A DNA stretch of 64,000 nucleotides from Prevotella sp. UBA2725 (GTDB lineage Bacteria > Bacteroidota > Bacteroidia > Bacteroidales > Bacteroidaceae), in NCBI GenBank assembly GCA_002353825.1, contig DEKJ01000058.1, positions 50,306-114,305 of the forward strand, given 5' to 3'. The notes under the pieces are model-generated. The model did no database searches. It was not told the DNA's origin and worked only from the letters and a program-made list of their open reading frames with translations. The first letter of the stretch is position 1. The number at the start of each line of letters is the position of its first letter. A program made the translations under genes and the position numbers. Below, piece by piece: positions 44,237 through 52,174 of the stretch.

Positions 44237-45649
44237 TTATTCCTTAGCAGTTGTCTTTCCCTTGGCTGCTGCTTTAGGCTTTGCTTCTTTCTTTACTTCT
44301 CTCTTGGTCTCTTTCTTCACCTCGTATTTCTCACGCAGGCTGGCCTCAGAAGCTTCGGCTTTCTCAAGACGAGCCTGGAGGCGTTCTATCTCCTGGTCTT
44401 TCATCTCAATCTCCTCGTTCTCGTTCTTGATGGTTGTGAGGAGCGAGTTGAGCTCATCGTTGTCGATGTCGGAAGGATAGAGCGAGTTGACACGGCTGAT
44501 GAAGTCGCCAAGGATATTCATGTAGTTGGTGAAGGCATCGAACGGACTGCTGTAGATACCTCTGTCGAGCCCGACATGTGAGGGCTTCGTGGACATGAAG
44601 CGGAAGTTGTTGCTCGCCTGCAGATAGTTGAAGTCTTGATTGATCTGCGGGTCGTTGGCAATTTTCACACGATCAGCCACACTGTAGAGCTTGTTGAATG
44701 CTTCGCGCTGCATGGCGTTGCCGAGCCAACTGCTGACATCGCGCTCCTCGTCTACCCAGGAAAGGGTGTCGGGTACATTGAGGTCGCCGACGCTGTCGAA
44801 CTGGTCGCATACCTCCGTTGGAGTAGAGAAGGTGATATTCTGTTGTTTGGCGAAGCGAGGCAGCGCATGGATGAACTCAAGGATGTTTGATGACAGGGGT
44901 TGGGCGATGCCTAAGGCCGAGAGCTCCATGAAGATGTTGATGACACGCTCTTCCTCGGGGAATTGTGCGATGCGCGAGATGTACTGGTCAGCAAAGAGCG
45001 GATAACCTTCCCAGTCGCTGTTGTTGAAGCGCAGACTGATATCATCACTTAGGGTGATATCGCGCAACAGAAGTTTTAGCTTGGGTGCGAGTGCACAGTT
45101 GTAGACATAGTGGGGTGACTTCCATCCGAGCACGTGCTTGGCACCTTCAGTGAGCATGCCTTTGAAGCCCATCTCGGCAGCCTGCTGACCGATGTCGTCG
45201 CTGTAGATGAGAGAGGAATTGCGGAGTACAGTAGGACGCTTGCCGAAATATTCGACCATCTTGTCGCACTGTTGTTTGACGTTGGAAGCAAAGACGGCCT
45301 TGTCTTTTAAGGACGATAATCCATGCGGATAGGGCTCAGCGAGAAATTCTACACAGCCCGTCTTGTTCAGTTCAACAAGCTTGTCGAGAACTTCCGGAGC
45401 ATAGAGCTCCAGTTGTTCCATGCCTACACCGGAGAGTGAGAAGGCTACACGGAAGTATTTCCCGTTCTCTTTAATCATTTCGCCGAGAGTGTTGAGCGCC
45501 GGTATGTAGGAGCGCTCAGCTATGTCGCGGATTGTACGTTCATTCTCATAGTCATCATAATAGTAGTGGTCGGTGCCTATGTCGAAGAAGCGGTAACGCT
45601 TCAGATGTACAATCTGATGTATCTCGAAATATAAGCAAATGGTCTTCAT
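44237..45649 (-). CDS. GH57 family glycosidase (alpha-amylase-like) with coiled-coil tail
   Basis: 470 residues. The N-terminal (beta/alpha)7 domain has the GH57 opening CLYFEIHQIVHLKRYRFF, where HQP is HQI, and GCVEFLAEPYPHGLSSL, which likely contains a catalytic Glu. From about residue 400 a coiled coil (EIEMKDQEIERLQARLEKA) leads into a Lys/Ala/Glu-rich tail of about 35 residues ending GKTTAKE, which is not part of the catalytic fold. There is no signal peptide, so it acts in the cytoplasm, presumably on stored glycogen. It is third in an operon with a GT4 synthase and a debranching enzyme. Confidence 0.88.
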   Translation of the reverse strand: MKTICLYFEIHQIVHLKRYRFFDIGTDHYYYDDYENERTIRDIAERSYIPALNTLGEMIKENGKYFRVAFSLSGVGMEQLELYAPEVLDKLVELNKTGCVEFLAEPYPHGLSSLKDKAVFASNVKQQCDKMVEYFGKRPTVLRNSSLIYSDDIGQQAAEMGFKGMLTEGAKHVLGWKSPHYVYNCALAPKLKLLLRDITLSDDISLRFNNSDWEGYPLFADQYISRIAQFPEEERVINIFMELSALGIAQPLSSNILEFIHALPRFAKQQNITFSTPTEVCDQFDSVGDLNVPDTLSWVDEERDVSSWLGNAMQREAFNKLYSVADRVKIANDPQINQDFNYLQASNNFRFMSTKPSHVGLDRGIYSSPFDAFTNYMNILGDFISRVNSLYPSDIDNDELNSLLTTIKNENEEIEMKDQEIERLQARLEKAEASEASLREKYEVKKETKREVKKEAKPKAAAKGKTTAKE

Positions 45650-45695
45650 AATTGATTATAGTTTCGTTCTATTATTTTGTTTTCTGTTGTTTGCT

Positions 45696-46967
45696 TTAGT
45701 TCCAGTGGAGTGTTCTGAGATAGAGTTCGCGGATCCATCGGCCTACCTTCTCCCATGTGATCTGTGCCACTTCTTCCTGGCCTTTCTGCTGTAAGTAGTT
45801 GAAGAGGCTCTCGTTGTGGCAGATACTGTAGATGGCATCGGCCATGGCGTTGATGTCCCAGTAGTCGACCTTGATACAGTTGGTGAGGATCTCGCCGCAA
45901 CCACTTGTCTTTGAGATGATGGTAGGTGTGCCACATTGCATGGCTTCCAACGGTGAGATACCGAAGGGTTCACTGACGGATGGCATGACGTAGACATCGG
46001 AGTCCTTCAGACATTCATATACTTGTTTTCCGCGCATGAATCCGGGGAAGTGGAAACGGTCGGCGATACCGCGCTCTGCGGCAAGGTAGATCATCGACTC
46101 CATCATATCGCCGGAGCCAGCCATGCAGAAACGAATGTTCTTCGTGCGGTGCAGCACCATGTTGGCAGCTTCAACGAAATATTCAGGGCCTTTCTGCATC
46201 GTGATACGGCCGAGGAAGGTCACGACCTTCTCCTTACCTTTATGGTCTGGACGTGGAATAGCCTGGTTCTCGGCACTGAGTGGATAAACGGCATTGTGAA
46301 CAGTGAAGACCTTGCGCGGGTCTTGATGGTAATGGTTGATGACGGTCTGACGCGTCAGCTCAGATACGCACATGATGCAATCGGCATGGTCCATACCGTC
46401 TTTCTCGATGCCGTAAACAGTCGGGTTGACATGTCCGCGCGAGCGGTCCCAGTCGGTGGCATGCACATGGATGCAGAGCGGCTTGCCGCTGACCTGTTTG
46501 GCGAAGATGCCGGCGGGGTAGGTGAGCCAGTCGTGAGCATGGATAATGTCAAACTCTTCGGAGCGTGCGACCTGACCGGCGATGATACTGTAGTTGTTGA
46601 TCTCTTCCGTAAGATTGCTGGGATAACCACCGGCAAACTCCATGCAGCCTAAGTCGTTGACATGCATATAACGGAAGTCGGCATAGATGTGATCGCGGAA
46701 ATGGTAATACTCCTCCGGACTCATGAGGTTGCCGATACGCTGCTTGACATAGTCGTAGTTGATGTCTTTATAGACGATAGGCACGCAGTTCATGGCCACG
46801 ATATGGGCGAAGGTGTGGTCCTCGTCACCGAAGGGCCTTGGCAGACAGAGCGTAATCTGTACGTCTCCCTGGGCGTGGAGTCCCTCCGAGATACCGAAGT
46901 TGGCAGTAGCAAGACCGCCATACACGTGAGGAGGATACTCCCATCCGAACATTAATACTTTAATCAT
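45696..46967 (-). CDS. Glycogen-synthase-like glycosyltransferase, family 4
   Basis: 423 residues with a GT-B fold. FGWEYPPHVYGGLATANFGI opens the N-terminal domain and EPFGISPLEAMQCG carries the E-x7-E motif of retaining GT4/GT5 enzymes; VVTFLGRITMQKGPEYF starts the C-terminal domain. Between a debranching enzyme and a GH57 amylase, an alpha-glucan synthase role is likely. The nucleotide-sugar donor (UDP- or ADP-glucose) is not decidable here. Confidence 0.9.
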   Translation of the reverse strand: MIKVLMFGWEYPPHVYGGLATANFGISEGLHAQGDVQITLCLPRPFGDEDHTFAHIVAMNCVPIVYKDINYDYVKQRIGNLMSPEEYYHFRDHIYADFRYMHVNDLGCMEFAGGYPSNLTEEINNYSIIAGQVARSEEFDIIHAHDWLTYPAGIFAKQVSGKPLCIHVHATDWDRSRGHVNPTVYGIEKDGMDHADCIMCVSELTRQTVINHYHQDPRKVFTVHNAVYPLSAENQAIPRPDHKGKEKVVTFLGRITMQKGPEYFVEAANMVLHRTKNIRFCMAGSGDMMESMIYLAAERGIADRFHFPGFMRGKQVYECLKDSDVYVMPSVSEPFGISPLEAMQCGTPTIISKTSGCGEILTNCIKVDYWDINAMADAIYSICHNESLFNYLQQKGQEEVAQITWEKVGRWIRELYLRTLHWN

Positions 46968-46978
46968 TGTTGATCCTC

Positions 46979-48925
46979 CTATTTGTTTTCATTAAACTTC
47001 TCCAATAGTTCGGTTGTACGGAGTATGCCTGCTACATTGGCAGCAAAGGATATAGCTCCTCTTCCTCGGAATGGCGGGTTACCGTCGAAGAGCTCGGGGA
47101 GGGTACCGATACAGTGGTTGAACATCTCATCCTCATAGCCTATCATCTGCCGGCGGATAAAGCTCAGGCGGGAGCGCTTGAAAAGTTTCAGACAGGCACT
47201 GAGATAGAAGCCTTCCAGCCATGGCCATGCTGTGCCCTGGTGGTAGGCGTAGTCGCGCTGTGTCTGTGGGCCGACGTACATGGGATTATATCCGGGGCTC
47301 TTTGGTGACAATGAGCGTAAGCCTTTAGGGGTGAGGAGCTCACGCGTACAGTAGTCGAAGACACTCTTCTGCTGCTGGGGTGTGAGGGGAGAGTTGTCGA
47401 GTGCTACGGCGAAGATCATGTTCGGGCGCACGCTCCAGTCGGGTGTGTCGCCGTCTACATAATCGTACAGATAGCCGTATTTATTTACAAAGGTCTCCAC
47501 GAAAGACACCTTGCATCTTTCTGCAAGGGAATGAAGCTTTGCTGCGGAGTCGTTATCTCCAAGTTCCTTAGCGATATCTTCAGCAAAGACAAGTGCATTG
47601 TACCACAGTGCATTAAACTCAACGATGTATCCTGTCCTCGGAACGACAGGCTTGCCATTGGCGGTAGAGTTCATCCATGTCATGGCTTTTTCCTTGCCGT
47701 CAGTCTTGAGCAAGCCGTTGATGTCGAGCACCAGATGGGGGTGCTTATTGCTGCGGATGAAGCTGATGATGTCCTTGACAAGCTTGCCATATTTCTGAGC
47801 ACAAAGCTTAAGTCCAAGTTTGTTGGCATATTGCTGTACGGCTCTGATGGCCCAAAGAGGAACATCGGGCTGTTCAATCTCTGAGATGAGTCCCGTCTGC
47901 TCTTTGCCTTCCATAAACTGGTAGAGCTGCTTTGTAGCGGTCTCCATGGCATCCTCAAAGTAGTCCACTTCATCGATGGAGAGCGTCAGACCTGGCAGAG
48001 ACACGAACGTATCGCGTGCGCGGCATTTGAACCATGGATAGCCTGCAAGTACGTATCGTTTCCCATTTTTGTCATGAACATGGAATTGGTGGGCTGCGTT
48101 GATAAGACAGTGGAGGAAGTTATCGCGTGGTGTACGCTCGTCGGCTTCTTTCTCAAAGAGTGTCTTCAGCCCGCGCGGTTTAGATTCTGATGTTGAAGCT
48201 GCGAAGACGATGCTCTCGCCTTTCTTGATCGGGATGGAGAAATAGCCGGGCACATAAAGGTCTTCAGTGGACGAGTAGCCACGCTCCTGCTCTTTCGGAT
48301 ATTCGAGCCCACGATACCAGTCAGGATCAAAATTAAAAGTAGGCTTCTTGGAGAACTGCATGTAGAGGAAAGGATAGCCGTCGTACATGCGTGTGCGGAT
48401 ACCGTTCTCCACCTCTTCATAGTCGCGGCTTGCGCGCGCGTTCTCATGGGTGAACTGTCTCACGCTGCGGAAGGCGAGGAAGGGCTGGAATTGCAGGGTC
48501 GTCGGGGAGTGCGCATCCATAAGCGTGTAGCGGATGAGCACACGATCCTCATAATGCTGAAATACAACTTCTTTCTTCAGTACTACACCACCTACTCTGT
48601 AGACTGTTGTCGGTATCTTGTCGCAGTCGAAATCAAAGATGTATTTGTGACCATTGGGACTGAAGGCATCATGGTACTTATGAAGTCCAAGGTTGAAGGC
48701 GGCACCATGCTGGATGACCGTGCAGTCGAAGGAAGACAGCAATACATGGTTGTCATCGTCAAGTTCGGGCACAGGGACAACAAGCAGGCCGTGATACTTT
48801 CTCGTATTACAGTCGACAATGGTAGAACAAGAGTAAGCTCCCGAACGGTTTGTTCTTAACAGCTCTTTCTGGAGCGACTCCTGTAGGTTTATCATCTGTG
48901 CCCTTTCAAATTTGAGATAACTCAT
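46979..48925 (-). CDS. Glycogen debranching enzyme (GH133 type)
   Basis: 648 residues. The N-terminal beta-rich GDE_N domain (TNRSGAYSCSTIVDCNTRKYHGLLV) is followed by an (alpha/alpha)6 GDE_C domain with AGYPWFKCRARDTFVSLPG, TGLISEIEQPDVPLWAI and HQGTAWPWLEGFYL. It corresponds to the amylo-1,6-glucosidase part of archaeal/bacterial debranching enzymes. It is the first gene of the operon, 11 bp before the GT4 gene, and has a full consensus promoter. It acts in the cytoplasm. Confidence 0.92.
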   Translation of the reverse strand: MSYLKFERAQMINLQESLQKELLRTNRSGAYSCSTIVDCNTRKYHGLLVVPVPELDDDNHVLLSSFDCTVIQHGAAFNLGLHKYHDAFSPNGHKYIFDFDCDKIPTTVYRVGGVVLKKEVVFQHYEDRVLIRYTLMDAHSPTTLQFQPFLAFRSVRQFTHENARASRDYEEVENGIRTRMYDGYPFLYMQFSKKPTFNFDPDWYRGLEYPKEQERGYSSTEDLYVPGYFSIPIKKGESIVFAASTSESKPRGLKTLFEKEADERTPRDNFLHCLINAAHQFHVHDKNGKRYVLAGYPWFKCRARDTFVSLPGLTLSIDEVDYFEDAMETATKQLYQFMEGKEQTGLISEIEQPDVPLWAIRAVQQYANKLGLKLCAQKYGKLVKDIISFIRSNKHPHLVLDINGLLKTDGKEKAMTWMNSTANGKPVVPRTGYIVEFNALWYNALVFAEDIAKELGDNDSAAKLHSLAERCKVSFVETFVNKYGYLYDYVDGDTPDWSVRPNMIFAVALDNSPLTPQQQKSVFDYCTRELLTPKGLRSLSPKSPGYNPMYVGPQTQRDYAYHQGTAWPWLEGFYLSACLKLFKRSRLSFIRRQMIGYEDEMFNHCIGTLPELFDGNPPFRGRGAISFAANVAGILRTTELLEKFNENK

Positions 48926-48995
48926 AGCAATAAGGCATTTATAGGTTCAACAAGACTTTTCAATGAGGTTGAATCAGTCAATCTCTTTCGGTTTT

Positions 48996-49026
48996 CAAAT
49001 TTAGTAAAAACATTTTGGTTAGCAAA
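48996..49026 (-). promoter_or_regulatory. Promoter of the glycogen operon
   Basis: Minus strand: TTTG (49026-49023), 19 bp, TAAATTTG (49003-48996), about 70 bp before the ATG. It matches the Bacteroidota sigma-A consensus fully. A 22-bp tandem array starts about 60 bp upstream. Confidence 0.85.
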
Positions 49027-49087
49027 AAATTGTGCAAACGATTTTCCTAATTTATACTTTTTTAATATTATGGTCGAGTCGGGGACG

Positions 49088-49175
49088 CGACACATATGCG
49101 ATGGAAACGTGACACATATGCGATGGAAACGCGACACATATGTGGCGGAAACGCGACACATATGTGGCGCGATGA
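49088..49175. repeat. 22-bp tandem repeat array 3 (about four units)
   Basis: Units begin at 49088, 49110, 49132 and 49154. They share CGACACATATG followed by CGATGGAAACG or TGGCGGAAACG. The last unit is incomplete. There are no spacers. The array lies between miaA and the glycogen operon; the ORF across it is a repeat translation. Confidence 0.9.
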
Positions 49176-49217
49176 CCTTCTTCCCTTATTGTTTCATTAT
49201 CTCATTATTTCAATATT

Positions 49218-50144
49218 TCATTCTTTCAATATTCGAATGGTTTCCTTGACCTTCTCTTCCATCGGTTGCAAGGCGTCGATCCAATGGATCGTAGCTCCAC
49301 GTCGCTCCATCCCGCGGAACCAGGTCATCTGTCGTTTGGCAAACTGATGGATGGCAATCTCTAATTGTCTGAACATCTCTTCGTAGGTGAGTTTGCCGAT
49401 TACATATTCGGTCACATATTTATATTCGAGGCCATAATAGATAAGGTCTTCGGGCTTCACGCCTTTGTTGAGGATGCCACGTATCTCATCTACCATGCCA
49501 TTGTCGAGACGCTTCTTCAGTCGGTCAGTGATCTTGGCGCGCCGTGCATCGCGGCCAATACTCACGCCTACGATGACACTGTCGATAGCCGGGAAGGAAC
49601 GGTTCTCTGTGGGGTGCTCGAGGTTGTAGGTCTCAATCTCTATGGCCCGGATAGCGCGTTGGCAGGAGTCTACATCGGTCGTGTTGTGCATGTTGCTGCC
49701 GGTCTTCTCTTTGAGCTGGGTGAGTATGTTTGTCAGTTCTTCAAGGCTCTTTCCTGCTAAGCTGTCGCGCAGTGCCTGGTTCTGTTGGACGGGTGAGAGA
49801 TGATAGCCTTTGAGCACACTCTCGATATATAGTCCGGTGCCACCGCAAAGGATTGGCTGTACATCGCGGCTTTCAATATCCTCGTAGGCCTTGAGAAAGT
49901 CTTCCTGATATTGGAAAAGGTTGTACTTCGTGCCTGCCTCGCAGATGTCGATGAGGTGGTAGGGAATCTGTCGGCCATTGACGACATAGTCGTCCAAGTC
50001 TTTGCCGGTGCCTATGTCCATGCCGCGGTAGACCTGGCGTGAATCGCCAGAGATGATCTCCCCGCCTAATTCATAAGCGACATGTGCGGCGAGATCTGTC
50101 TTGCCTGAGGCTGTGGGGCCGAGGATCGTTAATAGCTTTTTCAT
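49218..50144 (-). CDS. miaA: tRNA dimethylallyltransferase
   Basis: 308 residues from the ATG at 50144; a longer frame exists but the conserved start is KKLLTILGPTASGKTDLA, which holds the P-loop. SGDSRQVYRGMDIGTGK and LCGGTGLYIESVLKG are further MiaA motifs. It adds dimethylallyl to A37 of tRNAs that read codons starting with U. It stands just after the gapA terminator, with no consensus promoter in the short gap. Confidence 0.95.
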   Translation of the reverse strand: MKKLLTILGPTASGKTDLAAHVAYELGGEIISGDSRQVYRGMDIGTGKDLDDYVVNGRQIPYHLIDICEAGTKYNLFQYQEDFLKAYEDIESRDVQPILCGGTGLYIESVLKGYHLSPVQQNQALRDSLAGKSLEELTNILTQLKEKTGSNMHNTTDVDSCQRAIRAIEIETYNLEHPTENRSFPAIDSVIVGVSIGRDARRAKITDRLKKRLDNGMVDEIRGILNKGVKPEDLIYYGLEYKYVTEYVIGKLTYEEMFRQLEIAIHQFAKRQMTWFRGMERRGATIHWIDALQPMEEKVKETIRILKE

Positions 50145-50171
50145 ACGGTGGCTAATAATAATATGAGTTAA

Positions 50172-50204
50172 TAAAAAAGCCGTCCGGTACGCAACCGGAC
50201 GGCT
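50172..50204 (-). terminator. Intrinsic terminator after gapA
   Basis: A perfect 11-bp stem (AGCCGTCCGGT with ACCGGACGGCT) and five-base loop, followed on the minus strand by six T residues. Confidence 0.93.
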
Positions 50205-50241
50205 CCACATATCTTAAACGATAAACGTGTAATCAGTGGTA

Positions 50242-51312
50242 TTACTTCAGCTCAGCGAAGTACTTGATAGTACGAACCATCTGAGAAGTGTAAGAGTTCT
50301 CATTGTCGTACCAGCTAACAACCTGCACCTCGTAAGTGTCGTCGTCGAGCTTCACAACCATTGTCTGAGTAGCGTCGAAGAGTGAGCCGTAACGCATGCC
50401 GAGGATATCAGAAGAAACGATCTCTTCGTCGTTGTAACCGAAGCTCTCGTTAGCCTCAGCCTTCATAGCAGCGTTGACGCTCTCAACTGTAACGTCCTTA
50501 CCCTTAACAACAGCGTAGAGCAGAGTTGTAGAGCCATCAGGTACAGGCACGCGCTGTGCAGCACCGATGAGCTTACCGTTCAGCTCAGGAAGGACGAGGC
50601 CGATAGCCTTAGCTGCGCCAGAAGAAGCAGGAGTGATATTGCAAGCACCTGCACGGCTGCGGCGGAGGTTACCCTTACGCTGAGGACCGTCGAGGATCAT
50701 CTGGTCGCCAGTGTAAGCGTGGATGGTCTGCATGATACCAGCCTGGATAGGATACTTGTCGTTCAGAGCCTTAGCCATAGGAGCCAGGCAGTTTGTTGTG
50801 CAAGAAGCAGCGCTGATGATCTGGTCGTCCTTAGTCAGAGTCTGGTTGTTCACGTTGAAGACGATGGTCTTCAGATCGTTGCCTGCAGGAGCAGAGATTA
50901 CGACCTTCTTAGCACCAGCCTTGATGTGAGCCATGCTCTTATCCTTAGAAGTATAGAAACCTGTGCACTCGAGAACGACGTCGATGTCGAGAGCGCCCCA
51001 AGGAAGGTTAGCTGCATCCTTCTCCTTGTAGATAGTGATCTTCTTGCCATCTACCTCGATGTAACCAGCAGCTTCCTTACCATTCTCAGTGAACGGAGTA
51101 TCGTTGAAAGAAACTGTATGGACGGGCTTCTCACCGATGATGCCCTGATAACCACCGTGTGTGGTATCATACTTCAGGAGCTGAGCCAGCATCTTAGGGC
51201 TGGTCAGGTCGTTGATAGCAACAACCTCATAACCGGGAGCTGCGAACATCTGACGGAAAGCCAGACGGCCGATACGGCCGAAACCATTGATAGCTACTTT
51301 TACGTTTGCCAT
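50242..51312 (-). CDS. gapA: Glyceraldehyde-3-phosphate dehydrogenase, type I
   Basis: 356 residues, slightly longer than the usual 335. NAD-binding VAINGFGRIGRLAFRQM opens the protein and the catalytic Cys171 lies in SAASCTTNCLAPMAKAL; KRRNLRRSR-like RKGNLRRSRAGACNITP is in the catalytic domain. It is a central glycolytic enzyme, monocistronic, with a TATCTTTG -7 box and a strong terminator. Codon choice appears strongly biased, as expected for high expression. Confidence 0.96.
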   Translation of the reverse strand: MANVKVAINGFGRIGRLAFRQMFAAPGYEVVAINDLTSPKMLAQLLKYDTTHGGYQGIIGEKPVHTVSFNDTPFTENGKEAAGYIEVDGKKITIYKEKDAANLPWGALDIDVVLECTGFYTSKDKSMAHIKAGAKKVVISAPAGNDLKTIVFNVNNQTLTKDDQIISAASCTTNCLAPMAKALNDKYPIQAGIMQTIHAYTGDQMILDGPQRKGNLRRSRAGACNITPASSGAAKAIGLVLPELNGKLIGAAQRVPVPDGSTTLLYAVVKGKDVTVESVNAAMKAEANESFGYNDEEIVSSDILGMRYGSLFDATQTMVVKLDDDTYEVQVVSWYDNENSYTSQMVRTIKYFAELK

Positions 51313-51378
51313 TTTACTTGTTATTTATAAAGGTTTATAAAATGTATTTCCTAAAGAACTTTTCTTCTTTTTCGGTTG

Positions 51379-51386
51379 CAAAGATA
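51379..51386 (-). promoter_or_regulatory. gapA promoter -7 box
   Basis: TATCTTTG on the minus strand, 67 bp before the ATG. The -33 box is not evident. Confidence 0.55.
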
Positions 51387-51543
51387 CAATTTATTTTCTA
51401 ATTTTGCAGATGGTTTGAGTATTAAATAATATAAAAAACATATGCGCTCAGACAAATCCAAGGCAATTGTAGCACTCTTGTTTTATGTGTGCAATATTGA
51501 CTTTGCAATTCATAGATTGTTTACACATATAATATATTAGTAC

Positions 51544-51963
51544 ATGGGAAAATTTTTAGACGAGTTCAAGTCTTTTGCAGTGAAAGGTAACGCTGTAGAC
51601 ATGGCTGTAGGTGTTATCATTGGCGGTGCTTTCGGTAAGATCGTTAGCAGTATTGTTGACGACATCATTATGCCGCCTATTGGCTGGCTTATCGGCGGAG
51701 TGAATTTCTCCGACCTGAAGATCAAGTTGCCGACGGTAGAGATTCCGGGCGTAGAGAAGATGGAGGCAGCCACGATCAACTATGGTCATTTCATCCAGAC
51801 GTTGCTCGATTTCGTCATCATTGCTTTCTGCGTCTTCCTGTTAGTCAAAGCTATCAATACGCTGACGCGAAAGAAAGAAGATGCGCCCACGCCACCTCCT
51901 GTGCCTTCTAAGGAGGAGCAGTTGCTCACGGAGATCAGAGATCTGATGAAGGAGAAGAAATAA
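51544..51963 (+). CDS. mscL: Large-conductance mechanosensitive channel
   Basis: 139 residues. FLDEFKSFAVKGNAVDMAVGVIIGGAFGKIVSSI is the amphipathic N-helix plus first membrane segment of MscL, followed by a periplasmic loop, a second membrane segment (about 80-100) and a charged cytoplasmic helix. It opens under membrane tension to release solutes during osmotic downshock. Single gene between gapA and the guaA operon, which converges on it. Confidence 0.95.
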   Translation: MGKFLDEFKSFAVKGNAVDMAVGVIIGGAFGKIVSSIVDDIIMPPIGWLIGGVNFSDLKIKLPTVEIPGVEKMEAATINYGHFIQTLLDFVIIAFCVFLLVKAINTLTRKKEDAPTPPPVPSKEEQLLTEIRDLMKEKK

Positions 51964-51967
51964 GAAA

Positions 51968-51986
51968 GGCGGCCACAAAGGCCGCC
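51968..51986. terminator. GGCGGCC hairpin between mscL and the convergent operon
   Basis: GGCGGCC and GGCCGCC pair perfectly around ACAAA, four bases after the mscL stop. No T-run is adjacent on either strand, so it may be a dispersed hairpin instead of a true terminator. Confidence 0.45.
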
Positions 51987-51997
51987 CCTACGATGAA

Positions 51998-52150
51998 TTA
52001 TTTCCGGATATAGTCTTTGGAGACTAAATCGTAATAAAGCGATTCCAGCTCGCCTAGCGTGAGCTTCTCCACACTATGTTCTATCGTGCGGATGAGCTCA
52101 TCGCGGCGTGCGGCATCGTCACTGTCGAAGGAAGTGAAGACCTTACTCAT
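51998..52150 (-). CDS. Small protein downstream of guaA (50 residues)
   Basis: An ATG at 52150 opens a 50-residue frame: it begins MSKVFTSFDSDDAARRDELI and ends SKDYIRK. The composition is that of a soluble, charged helical protein with regular Leu spacing (LTLGELESLYYDL). It follows guaA by 24 bp on the same strand and fills the gap to the mscL hairpin. I do not recognise a family. Protein-like composition and operon position argue that it is real. Confidence 0.65.
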   Translation of the reverse strand: MSKVFTSFDSDDAARRDELIRTIEHSVEKLTLGELESLYYDLVSKDYIRK

Positions 52151-52174
52151 GATACCAATTTCTATGAGAAGGTT

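Noticed and set aside
48922..49161. 79-residue ORF upstream of the debranching enzyme
   Set aside because: It is formed by the array at 49088-49175 and by promoter DNA; the peptide is a repeat translation.
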